A DNA stretch of 64,000 nucleotides, taken from assembly GCA_027459505.1 (NCBI GenBank), contig DAIDIE010000018.1, positions 83,571-147,570 on the forward strand, in the 5' to 3' direction. This document shows, one piece after another, positions 1 through 9,600 of this stretch (positions are counted from its first letter, which is position 1; each line of letters begins with the position of its first letter). A program made the position numbers and the translations under genes. This stretch comes from Acidobacteriota bacterium (GTDB taxonomy: Bacteria > Acidobacteriota > Terriglobia > Terriglobales > SCQP01). The notes under the pieces were generated by a model, which did no database searches, had not been told where the DNA came from, and was given only the letters and a program-made list of their open reading frames with translations.

Positions 1-2
1 AC

Positions 3-398
3 ATTGAATCGAGTGAGCATCTGGTGTTCTGGTTGCGGCAGGTGACCGTGCGGCGATGTATCGACTGCAAACGGCGGCGTCAGGCGCCGCTGGCTGAGGT
101 GGCGCTGGATGGGCTGGCGGCGCCGGCGCGGAATAGCGGCGATCCGTGGGTCAAAGCGCGGATGGAGCGCATGCTGGCGGGACTGCCGAGGCGTACCCGC
201 ATGATGGTCCTGCTGCGCTATCAGGAGGAGATGACGGCGGAAGAGATTGCGGGAGTGATGCGGATTCCGGCGGGTACGGTAAAGAGCACGATACAGCGGG
301 CGCTTGAAAGGCTGCGGCGAAGCGTCAGCGCCGCCCGTTTGGCGCCGGAATGGGCCTCCCGGAAGCGGCCGGGACGTGGCCAGGGAGTGCTGCTATGA
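3..398 (+). CDS. ECF RNA polymerase sigma factor, C-terminal part (5' partial)
   Basis: The reading frame is open from the left edge, so the true start lies outside the window. The first visible residues (HLVFWLRQVTVRRCIDCKRR) look like the end of sigma region 2, where ECF factors carry a WL..I..N..LD pattern. A region 4 helix-turn-helix follows: LPRRTRMMVLLRYQEEMTAEE then IAGVMRIPAGTVKSTIQRAL. It would direct RNA polymerase to a small regulon. The stop codon overlaps the start of the next gene (ATGA at 395-398), and that gene overlaps the DUF4252 gene in the same way, so the three are co-transcribed and probably translationally coupled. A GTG at 24 could be called as a start, but sigma homology continues upstream of it. 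Confidence 0.85.
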   Translation: MESSEHLVFWLRQVTVRRCIDCKRRRQAPLAEVALDGLAAPARNSGDPWVKARMERMLAGLPRRTRMMVLLRYQEEMTAEEIAGVMRIPAGTVKSTIQRALERLRRSVSAARLAPEWASRKRPGRGQGVLL

Positions 399-826
399 AG
401 TGGACCAAGGCCTGGTTGCAGCGGCGGCAAGCCGGGCGGAGAGAGGGCATTTTGGAGTTGGAGCAGTCGCTGCGCGCGCATTTCAGGCGTGAGGAACCGC
501 GGCCTGGGTTTGCTCAGCGCGTAGCGGCGGGCGCGGTGAGACAAGGGCAGCAGGCAGCGCATCGCCCGGGGCCAGCCTGGTGGACACCGCGCCGCTTCGC
601 AGTGACTGGCCAAATGGCATTCTTGATGGCACTGCTGATTGCCGGTGGTTTTACCCTGCACCGGCATCTGCGGCAACAACGGCGGGAGCGCGAGGCAGCG
701 CAGCAGCTCAGCTTTGCCATCAACCTGGCGCAGCGCGAGGCGGAAGAAATCACAAGTGCAACGCTCTCCAACGTGCTCCAGCCGGATGCGGGACGGGAGC
801 GGAAAGCGGAAAGGAAACACCCATGA
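395..826 (+). CDS. Single-pass membrane protein, probable anti-sigma-type partner
   Basis: This 143-residue protein starts at the ATG inside the ATGA overlap with the sigma gene. It has a basic, charged N-terminal half of about 65 residues, one transmembrane helix (VTGQMAFLMALLIAGGFTL, about residues 67-88), then a charged stretch rich in R, E and Q that is likely helical (LRQQRREREAAQQL). This is the topology of an anti-sigma factor, with a cytosolic N-terminus that binds sigma and a C-terminus outside. I see no zinc-binding H-x3-C-x2-C motif. The role is inferred from topology and from its place between a sigma factor and a DUF4252 gene, not from a recognised family. Confidence 0.6.
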   Translation: MKWTKAWLQRRQAGRREGILELEQSLRAHFRREEPRPGFAQRVAAGAVRQGQQAAHRPGPAWWTPRRFAVTGQMAFLMALLIAGGFTLHRHLRQQRREREAAQQLSFAINLAQREAEEITSATLSNVLQPDAGRERKAERKHP

Positions 827-1548
827 AGACGATGTCTGGTCCGTTTATAAAGCACGGCGGATGGCGCTTGGCCTTGTGCGTTTCGCTGGCGCTGCTTTTC
901 ACGCTGCCGCTGGCGGCGCAACAGGGAATGCTGGTGATCCATCTGGGGCAGTTGAGAAAGCTGGCCATCAAAGATCAAGAGGTTGATTTGGGCGGGAATC
1001 TGTTGCATTCGGCGGCGGCGCGGCTGCAGCAGCGGGGCGCGCAACAACCATTGCAGAAGTTGCGGCGTGTCCATGTGGTTGACCTGCGTTTTGCCAAGCC
1101 AGTGGACTATTCGGCGCTGTTGAAATCGATTACAGAACAGCTTTCATCCTCGAACTGGCGTGTCATTGTGCGTTCCCGCGAGGCGGGCGACCGGGCCTGG
1201 ATAGCGGAGCAGGTGAAGAACGGGCAAGTAACGGCCATGGCGATTGTGGACGCCAAACCCACCAAGTTGTCGGTAATCAACATCGTAGGGCCCATGGCGG
1301 ATGGGCTGGCGTCGTTGGGGAGCATCATTAGCAATTCGGTGGCTATGGGTTTATCGCAGGCGGCTGTATCACAGGCCACGGGGGCGCAAAAGCAGGCTGC
1401 GCAGCGGCAGGCGCAGCTAGCGCGCCGGCACGCTGCGGAAATGAGAGCGCGTGCGCAACAAATGGCGGCCCAGCAACGGGCAGCCGCGCAGAAGCAACGC
1501 GCTGCTGCCCAAAAGCTAGCGGCCCAGCAGCGGAAACAACAGCCGTGA
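823..1548 (+). CDS. DUF4252 family secreted protein with Q/A/R-rich tail
   Basis: This 241-residue protein starts at the ATG of the ATGA overlap with the preceding gene; an in-frame upstream extension is ignored. A signal peptide is clear (WRLALCVSLALLFTLPLAAQ, ending near residue 31). The middle (about 40-175) matches the DUF4252 pattern: a long amphipathic start, a D-L-x-F-x-x-P segment, SSNWRVIVRSREAGDRAWIA, then LSVINIVGPMADGLASLGS. The last 60 residues are low complexity and made almost only of A, Q, R and K, likely a disordered or coiled segment unlike the core family. DUF4252 proteins often sit with ECF sigma factors; the biochemical role is unknown. Confidence 0.7.
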   Translation: MKTMSGPFIKHGGWRLALCVSLALLFTLPLAAQQGMLVIHLGQLRKLAIKDQEVDLGGNLLHSAAARLQQRGAQQPLQKLRRVHVVDLRFAKPVDYSALLKSITEQLSSSNWRVIVRSREAGDRAWIAEQVKNGQVTAMAIVDAKPTKLSVINIVGPMADGLASLGSIISNSVAMGLSQAAVSQATGAQKQAAQRQAQLARRHAAEMRARAQQMAAQQRAAAQKQRAAAQKLAAQQRKQQP

Positions 1549-1639
1549 ATGCGTTAGGGATCATGGCTTTAGCCGCACCCGCCCGCGCCCGCAATTCGCT
1601 ACACTCGTCGCGATCCGAGAGATCGGCAGCACTCGGGGA

Positions 1640-4600
1640 TTAGTGAGCTGCCGCTATGCTCCTTTTATTAATAAGAACCTGTTTCACTTCAGAAACGGCA
1701 AGCTGGGTTGCGGAATCGGAGTTGACCCAAAGGCCCGTCCAAATTCGTTTTGGTAGTGGTACACTTGCGGTTCCAAGCGAAACCCAGTGGGTTCCATCCA
1801 TCGAATAACTGCCAGTGAACGAACTACCTGATCTTTGGAGCCTCAGCCAAAAGGGGAGCGGAGGTGTAGGGGCTTCCCCGATGCTCAGCCAGCCCGTGTA
1901 GCGGACTGGTCGAATCTTAAAAGCAACACCCTTGCCTGCCGTTACAATTACAAAAGCGCCTGCTCCGTGGGGACTGAGGTCCTCTTTTACTGCCAGCCCC
2001 GTAAGAGCGTCAGATCCACCTTCACCGTTCCGCTCCAAGATTTCCCCCGATATAGTCAAATTGCCGCTGGTGCGTCGCAGGAGAAGATTACCTTGGTCGA
2101 AATCGGCGCGCTGCGGCGCAACGCTCGAACCTGAAAGCGTTAGCGTATTCCCCTGGAAGACAGCAGATCCAGGTGTTGGAGGGTAGCCCACGTCGATATC
2201 GATCCAGTCTTTTGAGAGGGCGCAACCGGGCAATAACACCTGACCGAGGTGCCCACACCGTAGTTCATCGTCAGGCAACGGCAGATCTGGGTTTGGAATG
2301 CCTAAAATGTGGTAAACGGAAGTGCGCGCTCCCTCGGCTGCCACCCGCGTCATCTTGAGGTCGGTCACGCCGTTTGGCAGCGGAGGCTGAAGGTCTGGTT
2401 TTAGTGTTCTGAGGTCAGAAAGCGAGGCGTCGATCTCGGACTCCGAAGGCGCATCACCCTGATCGGGCGCTTGATAATCCCCAGGTGCTTCAGGATTGCC
2501 AACAGTCACGTTGTCGAAAAAGCTAACGCGTCTGGAGGGCCCGGTCACTTGAAACCAGGCGGGAGTCACGGCTGCTTGACCTGTGCAGCCGGCAAAGACA
2601 ATGGTGCTGAGAGGCGAGGTATTGTTAGCGTCTACTTGCCCGTCTATGACGTCTTCAAGAAAGGTTGCTCTGCCTTGGAACCCATCAGCGAAGTCAATTA
2701 TTGGTGAAGGCAGTGGCTCATCCGAAGTGAAATAGGGGGCGAGATTGGCGCCGCTTACAGTAATTGAGCCTGCGTTGCCGTAGTTTTGGGAAATATTCGG
2801 ATCCCAACCTTCTTCCCAAATATCCCACATAAGAAGCTTGGCGCCGTGCTCAACGTTGAAAAGGTTTGCCGTGCGGTGGCCCCAGCCAGCGGTAGTATCC
2901 CCACCAAAGATCGAAACCGAAGCAGTGTCAAGTTCGGGGCCGCCGTCTACCAGAACCTGTCCAATATAAGCATCGTAGAGTTTGATTTCGGCGTGGTTAA
3001 GGCCATCGGCCCACAAGGCGGGCCCAATATTCTGAAGACCGTCTGTAGGGTGCTCCATAGAGATGCGGGCACCGCTCTGATCAGCGTTGGTTACCTCAAC
3101 TCCTGTATCGGGGTACCAAAGAAATAGGTCTCGAACGCTCGCCTTGTTGGGTCCCTGCATAAGCAACAACGGACCGCGGACCGTTTGTGCGGGATCTCCG
3201 GAATCCTGCATTAGGCGTGTTGCAGGCCCATCCCCGACAAGGACGAGTCTGACGTTGGCAGGGACGACAAGGGTCTGGTTGAAAATGTAGTCGCCCTGGG
3301 GAAAGTGAACCACAACGCGCTCACCTGTTCGTTGAGCGCGTTCCGCCGCCTCATTGACAATCCGCTGAACTACGCCAACACCGGCTCCGGCTGGGACCTC
3401 AACCACTTTTCCTTCAAACCTTTGCGGAGAAGTTGGCAGTACGGGGAAATATTCCGGAATACTTGATGGTATAGCCACCCGGTCTTCCAAAGACGTCACG
3501 CGGGTATTCGCGCTGGTGGATGTAAAGGGAGTCGATGACGTGTAGGTGTTGCCGAGAGATATAATTTGCGCCTGTGTTGCTGATGTTGTAATCGACAAGA
3601 TTGGTGCAGAGTCGCTGCTTGTCCTGAAAACATTGTCCAATAGCAAATATGGGCCCAGGTCCTCGGATTCAATGGGGGTCGCACTGAGCGAATCGTAAAC
3701 GTGGTTATCTTGAAGGGTTAGGTTTGAGCCGTTTTGCCCCTTGTACCAGTTGACCCAGTAAAAATGACTTGAGCCGTAAGAGGTATTTTCACGCAAGGAA
3801 AAAAAGCCAGTGTTGCCGGTGCTGAAATCGGTCGCCCGAGATCGAAGAAATAAACTGCGGTAAACAAAGAAGTTTCCGGCGCCATGGTCAAGTCCGGGTC
3901 GGGGGCTTGTAGCATTGGAAATACCGATGTTGCAATCTATGAACTGTGAGTACCAGACCCAGTACTGCAGAGCATTGAAGCTTTCGACGCTGATACCGGC
4001 GTGTGAGCACCTGATGAACCTGCAGCGGATGATCGGAACATCCGTGTCCATTACTCCAACGTTGTGAGTTCCGAAGCGGATTCCAAACTGAAGATCCGTG
4101 AATACGCAGTCAGTAATATTGTTCTCCGATTGATCGTAGTAGGCGCCATCCCAACCGCTGTTGATGCCCGCGCCGGCGCTACCGTCACCATCGAATGTTA
4201 GGCGCGATATGCGCGACCACTTGAATCCATTGAGCAGGAGGATGTCTCCGCCCGCCTCTCCTCTCCAGAGTAGGGTTGTATTGCTTGGATCCTGCCCAAT
4301 GATTGCAATGCCCCACCTGTTTGTTACGGTTAGAGTTGACGTCACTAGGTACGTTCCAGATGGAATGTACAAAACACTCGGGTACCCTGGTGTTCCGAGA
4401 TCGTCTAACGCCTGCTGCAGCGCGGCGGTGTCGTCGGCGAGGCCGTTGCCTTTGGCTCCGTAATCTTTCTTCAAGTTGGCCCAGCTTGGAAAGGGGCCGT
4501 AGAAGTGTCCTCTCCAGGACCCGACGCCAAAGACATCCTTCACTGGTAGAGGTAGGGTCTGCCCATAAGCGCTGTGGAGCAGCATAATGAGGGGAGCAAC

Positions 4601-4666
4601 AAGGCAGAGCTGCCGCAAGACGGTTCGCAAGAAACGGTCAAAACTCAGCATGTGTGAGAGAACCAT
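1640..4666 (-). CDS. Secreted right-handed beta-helix protein (pectate lyase-3/GH55-like) with C-terminal lectin-like domain
   Basis: This 1008-residue protein has a signal peptide ending near AYGQ (residue 36); an alternative start at M7 gives a tidier signal. The first module has the pectate-lyase-superfamily hallmark WANLKKDYGAKGNGLADDTA followed by ALQQALDD and VLYIPSGTYLVTSTL. A second such strand entry occurs near residue 430 (VVVHFPQGDYIFNQTLVVP), so two beta-helix halves are present, as in GH55-type double helices. The last 190 residues resemble a concanavalin-like DUF1349-type domain (FWLRLQRSGSSFTGSYSMDG). It probably acts on an extracellular polysaccharide; I could not place a catalytic residue. 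By eye its GC (about 50-55%) is below that of its neighbours, suggesting transfer. Confidence 0.75.
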   Translation of the reverse strand: MVLSHMLSFDRFLRTVLRQLCLVAPLIMLLHSAYGQTLPLPVKDVFGVGSWRGHFYGPFPSWANLKKDYGAKGNGLADDTAALQQALDDLGTPGYPSVLYIPSGTYLVTSTLTVTNRWGIAIIGQDPSNTTLLWRGEAGGDILLLNGFKWSRISRLTFDGDGSAGAGINSGWDGAYYDQSENNITDCVFTDLQFGIRFGTHNVGVMDTDVPIIRCRFIRCSHAGISVESFNALQYWVWYSQFIDCNIGISNATSPRPGLDHGAGNFFVYRSLFLRSRATDFSTGNTGFFSLRENTSYGSSHFYWVNWYKGQNGSNLTLQDNHVYDSLSATPIESEDLGPYLLLDNVFRTSSDSAPILSITTSATQAQIISLGNTYTSSTPFTSTSANTRVTSLEDRVAIPSSIPEYFPVLPTSPQRFEGKVVEVPAGAGVGVVQRIVNEAAERAQRTGERVVVHFPQGDYIFNQTLVVPANVRLVLVGDGPATRLMQDSGDPAQTVRGPLLLMQGPNKASVRDLFLWYPDTGVEVTNADQSGARISMEHPTDGLQNIGPALWADGLNHAEIKLYDAYIGQVLVDGGPELDTASVSIFGGDTTAGWGHRTANLFNVEHGAKLLMWDIWEEGWDPNISQNYGNAGSITVSGANLAPYFTSDEPLPSPIIDFADGFQGRATFLEDVIDGQVDANNTSPLSTIVFAGCTGQAAVTPAWFQVTGPSRRVSFFDNVTVGNPEAPGDYQAPDQGDAPSESEIDASLSDLRTLKPDLQPPLPNGVTDLKMTRVAAEGARTSVYHILGIPNPDLPLPDDELRCGHLGQVLLPGCALSKDWIDIDVGYPPTPGSAVFQGNTLTLSGSSVAPQRADFDQGNLLLRRTSGNLTISGEILERNGEGGSDALTGLAVKEDLSPHGAGAFVIVTAGKGVAFKIRPVRYTGWLSIGEAPTPPLPFWLRLQRSGSSFTGSYSMDGTHWVSLGTASVPLPKRIWTGLWVNSDSATQLAVSEVKQVLINKRSIAAAH

Positions 4667-4809
4667 AACGATCCTTGGGTTGTCAATCGGATTCCTCGAG
4701 ATAGCTCAGTATCGAGTCCTCCCGATGTGGGGGGTTCCCGGCGGAAAGCTCACCTGCGCTTCGTGCGGAGTTGAGGCTTCTGCGGCCAAGGCAACATTAG
4801 GGTGAATCG

Positions 4810-5988
4810 CTAATGATCCTTGCGAAGCTGTTCCAGCAGTACAGCTACGTTAGTATGGCCTTCGATGGCGGCGACCTGGGCAGGAGTAAGGCCATTTTGC
4901 GCGGGCTGCGTGGGGTCGGCACCCGCCTGAACCAGCAATTGGACGAGTTCGGCGTTGCCGGTCAGAGCGGCGGCCATGAGGGCGGTACCGCCGTTGCCAT
5001 CCTGCGCGTTGACGTCGGCGCCGCGTTGCAGCAGGGCTGGGATGAGATCCGGGCAATGGTGCGCGGCGGCAATCAGCGGGGTGACGCCGCCAGCGCTTTG
5101 GGCATTGGGATCGGCGCCAGCGGCGAGCAGGCGCGCGGCGACTTCCGCATGGCCGCGCACCAGAGTGACGAGGAGAGGGGTTGCGCCCTGATCGCCGGCG
5201 AAATTGACGTTGGCGCCGGCGGTGATCAGGCGGTTGCAGGCGGCAAGCTGTCCCTGGATGGCGGCGGCCATAAGGGGAGTGGCGCCGGCCGTACTGACCG
5301 CGTCGACAATCGCCCCTTTCTCCAGCAGTAGCTCCATCACTGCAATCTCGCCGGCGGCAGCGGCGAGCAGGAGCAGGGGCCGCCCCTGATCATCGAATTG
5401 ATTAGGATCGGCGTTGGCTGCCAACAGGAGCGCGGTCAATTCCGCGCTCTGACTGACCGCCGCGGCAAGGGGTGTAAGGCCGTTGCTGGCGCGGGTGTTG
5501 GCCTGGGCTCCCGCTTCCAATAGCCGCTGGGCGGCGGCCTGATGGCCGTTGACCACCGCGCCCAGCAAGGGCGTCACGCCATTCTGATCGCCCTGATTGG
5601 GGTCGGCGCCGAAGACGAGCAGCGCGTTGACGACCGCATCGTGGCCTCCGACCGCGGCAGCCAGCAGGGCGGTAGAGCCTTCGCGCGCTTTTTCCGAAAC
5701 CTGAGCGCCCTTTTCCAGCAACAAACGCACGACGTCGAGTTGTCCCTGAGTTGCGGACAGGATCAGGACGGTAGCGTCATTTTTGTAGCGCGCTTTCAGG
5801 TCGGCGCCCTGGATGAGCAGCACGCGAACGATCTCGATATGGCCCGAGAGCGCGGCGGCCAGCAGGGGCGTCATACCGTTCTTGTGGCGGGCATTGACTT
5901 TGGCTCCCTTGTCGAGGAGCTTGCGCACGCGGGGCAGGTCGCCCTCGGCCGCCGCCCGGATCAGATCCAATTCCCGCAAACTGGCCAT
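4810..5988 (-). CDS. Ankyrin-repeat protein, 12 repeats
   Basis: This 392-residue protein consists almost entirely of about 12 consecutive 32-33-residue ankyrin repeats. The typical unit is NG-x-TPLLAAA-x-GH-x-x-x-V-x-x-LL-x-x-GA-x-x-N; repeats 6 and 10 are each one residue short. No signal peptide or membrane helix is present, so it should be cytosolic and act by protein binding. The N-terminal cap is LRELDLIRAAAEGDLPRVRK and the C-terminal cap ends LLEQLRKDH. The partner is unknown. It is separated by 143 bp from the beta-helix gene downstream and does not look co-functional with it. Confidence 0.9.
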   Translation of the reverse strand: MASLRELDLIRAAAEGDLPRVRKLLDKGAKVNARHKNGMTPLLAAALSGHIEIVRVLLIQGADLKARYKNDATVLILSATQGQLDVVRLLLEKGAQVSEKAREGSTALLAAAVGGHDAVVNALLVFGADPNQGDQNGVTPLLGAVVNGHQAAAQRLLEAGAQANTRASNGLTPLAAAVSQSAELTALLLAANADPNQFDDQGRPLLLLAAAAGEIAVMELLLEKGAIVDAVSTAGATPLMAAAIQGQLAACNRLITAGANVNFAGDQGATPLLVTLVRGHAEVAARLLAAGADPNAQSAGGVTPLIAAAHHCPDLIPALLQRGADVNAQDGNGGTALMAAALTGNAELVQLLVQAGADPTQPAQNGLTPAQVAAIEGHTNVAVLLEQLRKDH

Positions 5989-6100
5989 TGCACTAGATTA
6001 ACGTAGGGCTGACGTTTGTGAGCGGCCGCGGTCTGGGGCAAGGCGTGACGTTCAGGGGGCAGACGTTCAGGGGGCATTGGAGGCGCTGGGGGCGAGGGTG

Positions 6101-6128
6101 AGTTGTCAGTGGTCAGTTGCCGGTCGTC
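6101..6128. repeat. Degenerate AGTTGYC heptamer array, 4 units
   Basis: Four consecutive 7-nt units are visible: AGTTGTC, AGTGGTC, AGTTGCC, GGTCGTC. The same four-unit phase recurs at 27031-27058, also between genes. Both are followed within 20-40 bp by GCCGTGCCC. They look like dispersed short tandemly repeated sequences rather than gene-specific sites. Confidence 0.6.
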
Positions 6129-6503
6129 CGCAGAGAGTGGCTGACTTGCGGGGGCCGTGCCCAGCGCCGGCAGGCGCTTGCCGGTCAAGCCACAGGGCCC
6201 GTTGCCCGCTAGCGCCTGAAGATGGGCTTTGCTAGGCGCAGCGGGTAAGCCCGGGATGCGCTCGCAACCGCGCGCTGGGCCCCCGCGTCTTTTCCGGGCG
6301 TCTCCCGGGAGACTTGATGCGCACGGCGTCTTTGCAAAAAAAGCCGGAGGCCGGCCCGGTTGTAGGCGCCTGCAGCTTTCCTTCTTGCAGTAGCTTTGCG
6401 TGGGAAACGAGCGACGGAGTGCCGCGCCAGGGCCGCATGCCGTTCAAGTGGCTAGCGGGAGTGCCGATAATGACCTTGCAGGATCAATTGCGAAAAGGTG
6501 AAA

Positions 6504-6625
6504 GGCGCACTAACCAAAGCTTCGCCAACGGTGACGCAAGCGCGGCAGGGAGCGAGAATGAGGCTCGTGCAGTAGGAAAAAGCCGAACCTGCCAAGACGA
6601 AACCGGTAGCCGCGGATTTGGGCTA
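6504..6625 (+). promoter_or_regulatory. Possible structured 5' leader, weakly GEMM (c-di-GMP riboswitch)-like
   Basis: Several nested pairings precede the kinase start: GCGC at 6505-6508 with GCGC at 6540-6543, with an ACC/GGT pair inside; GGCAGG at 6544-6549 with CCTGCC at 6588-6593; GAGC at 6550-6553 with GCTC at 6563-6566 nested in the latter. The stretch GGTGACGCAAGC at 6530-6541 resembles the conserved GGGACGCAAAGC core of class I c-di-GMP riboswitches but lacks one A, and the second domain is not convincing. It is a candidate only. Confidence 0.22.
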
Positions 6626-6633
6626 AGACACTC

Positions 6634-9600
6634 ATGGAGCGCAGGCAAAGCAAAGAGGCGTTCCTGGGAGCGTTGAGGCCGACGGCGCTAAAAGCGATCA
6701 CTGCACTGGCCTGCTGCCTGGTGCTGCTGACGACCTGGGCGGCGCTTCGCAAGAGTGGTCCATTATTGCGGCAGACGCGCCTGTTGCGGCAGTCGGATCG
6801 GGCGCTGCGGGGACTTGATGACGTTGTCAGTGACCTGCACACGGCGCTTGCGGTCCGTGACGCCAGCCGGAATTTACCGCAGCAGGAGCAGGCGGACCAG
6901 CTGCGGGCGCTGCAGCGCCGGGATATAAGGCAGTTAAACAGCCTGCGCAGCCTGCCTGCAGGTTCCGCTGATCCGGCCAGCATTGACGACGCCGTCGACA
7001 CGGCGAACCATTTCTACCAACGTCTGCTGTCGTGTGTGTGGGTGCCGCGGAATGCCCAGGGTGGTGTGTCGCCCGACTGCAATACCTGGGGTGGAGCGCT
7101 GGGGTGGCGGGTTGATCAACTGCGCAACACCATCACCATGCCGCTGGGCAAGGTGAGTCCCTTGCTGACCAAAGCTACCCGGCAGTCACTGCCCCTGCTG
7201 GTAGGTTCGCTGGCGGTGATGTCGCTGATGTTGTTACTGAGCCTGGCGGTGATGACCAATTCACGGCGGCGGCGGCAAAAAGTGTTGGCGCAATTGCAAT
7301 CCGCGGAGGCGCTTTACCAGGCGATTCTGGACTCGGCGGCGGAGGGTATTGCTGGTATTGACCACAATGGCCGGACGCATTTCATCAACGACAGCGCCTT
7401 GCGTCTGCTGGGTTATTCGCGTGCGGGGGTGCTCAGGCGAGAGCAGCACTTGCTGTGGCACCAACACTCCGGAGGTCTCCAATCGAGTTGTGCGATGCAC
7501 GGATTGGAGCAGCCCGCCAGTGAGGGAGTGGATGAGCTGTTGCGCGCCGACCAAACGCTAGTTCCGGTACACTACTCCGCCTCTCCATTGCGCGACGACG
7601 CCGGTCGGCTGCTCGGGCGGGTTTGCACCCTCCGGGATGCACGCCGGGAGTTGGAGTTGGAGCGGGGGCGGGAAGAGTTTATAGCCCATGTGGCGCACCG
7701 GTTGCGGGCGCCGTTCAAAGCGGTAAGCAACTCGTTGGAACTGCTGCGCGCAGGCGAACTTGGCGAATTGCCGGCGGCGATTGAGCCGCTTCTCGACGTG
7801 GCCAGCCGCAACAGTGCCCGTACGATGCGTCTGGTATCGACGTTGCTGGAAATGGAGCGTATCCGCGCCGGGAAGGAGGCCTTTCACTTCGAATTTGTGG
7901 CGGCGGTGGAGGTACTGCAGGGGTTGCGGGCAGCGCTGACGGCGGAACTGGCGGAACGGGGTATCACGCTGCAGCTTTCCAATGCACCGCAGGAGTGCCG
8001 GATCTGGGCGGATGCCGCACGTCTTCACGAGGCACTGACGGCTGTGGTGCGCTACAGCGCGTCGCGTTCCGTCCTGGGTTCGTCGATTTCGGTAAGAATC
8101 ATGGTCTCGCCCGCGGGAATGCGTTCGGCTGGGCAGGGGGAAGAGGTCACTTTCAGTATTGAGGACCAGACGTCCGCCATTCCCATGCTGGTGAAGCGCC
8201 TCTTAGGCGATGATTACCCACTGGTGCAATCGGACCCGGAGTTAACGGGAGAGGCGCTGGGTCTGTCGCTGGCGGCCGCGGTTGCGCGCCACCATGGCAG
8301 CGGGTTACAGGTTCTAGTACTGAATCTCGGTAACAGGTTTTCCCTGAGCTGTGTAACCAGAGAGGCTGATCTTGGCGCCGCGCTGTCTGGCGTTGAGCGA
8401 TCGAAGCGGCTGGGCACCTCTTTGGCCAGCTACTCAAGGTTGGAAGCCCATGGTTCCAGCGGGTCCGCCGCGGATGGCACCCAGCAGCCGGAGCAGGAGA
8501 CAGGCGATGGAGCGCGCTCAGGTGAAGAAGGCGCCTCGCCGGCCGTTGCCATGACCAGGAAGAGATGGTTGCAGTTCCCTCCGTTGCGGCGCCTGGCGCG
8601 TGCATTGCAGTCTTTGCATGCCGTGCTGCACATCGTCTTTCTGGTGGCGTGGTCGGGGCTCGCTATCTTCGCGGTGGTGGGGGCGCTGGACCTGCATTTC
8701 ATCGCCGCGAGGGCGGGGCAAGCCGCTCACGCCAGCCTGGTCCTCAGCGAAATCCAGTTCACTACTGACGCCTATGGGACGTTGCGCGAGGCGAGCACGC
8801 AGTACGTCGCGCAGCCAGCCGACTTTCGCCCCTGGGCGGCGGCATATAGCGCCATGGGAGAGATCGCGTTTTACCGCTTTGGCCGGCTGGAGCGATTTCT
8901 GGCAAGGGACAAGGGGGATACGAGCGAACTGCACCGCCTGGAGAGCGTCATGAACCCCGAAGCCCAGGGCGCGATCCACTGCATGATAACGGCGCGGGAC
9001 GAGGGAAGCGCCGCGGGCAAGAGCTGCCTGGCGCGACTCGGGCCGCTTGCAGACGCGTATCCGATACTGGACCTGCTGCGAGGCAACGCTTTCGCCGTTC
9101 TATCGCCACTTTCGGGAGAACTGGATCGGGCGAGCCGGCTGGTGGTTGCTTTGATCTGGGCGAGCGCGATTTTGAGCCTATGTGTGTTATTGCTGGCTGT
9201 GGTGTTGCACCGCGTCAACGTGCTCAGTTTGCGTCATCGCATGCGGGCGATCCGGCTGCTCTCCGCTCGCAGCCGGGCGATTCTCGATTCTCTGGCGACC
9301 GGCTTCTGCGGCACGGATGAGAAGGGTTCGATCCGCTTTGTCAATCGTGCCGGGGCGGCGCTGTTGGGCAGCCGCCCCGAAGATCTGCTGGGGCGTTCGG
9401 CTACCCAGGAACTATTCGGTCAAGTGGGTGGCGCGCAATGGTTGGCCAGCGTAAGCACTCCGCCGGCCCTGTGTCTGGAGAGCCGCCACCGGGGCCAACT
9501 GGCGGTGCGCGGCGGCGATGCGATTGCGGCCGACTATACCGTGGCCGCCTTGAGTGGCAAGGGGCGAGGTTACGTCATTTCGTTTCAGGATGTTCGCCCG

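Larger units (their letters stand above)
5989..6633. other. Long gene-free region with heptamer repeat and possible structured leader
   Basis: About 645 bp lie between the divergent ankyrin and kinase genes with no convincing coding frame. It holds a short direct repeat of TTCAGGGGGCA around 6050-6075, a four-unit heptamer array at 6101-6128, and, next to the kinase start, a candidate RNA structure at 6504-6625. Promoters for both genes must lie here, but no clear -35/-10 pair could be identified. Confidence 0.6.

Noticed and set aside
4667-4809. Considered as a riboswitch-containing leader for the beta-helix gene
   Set aside because: Short dyads are present, but no known riboswitch core could be matched and the spacing is short.
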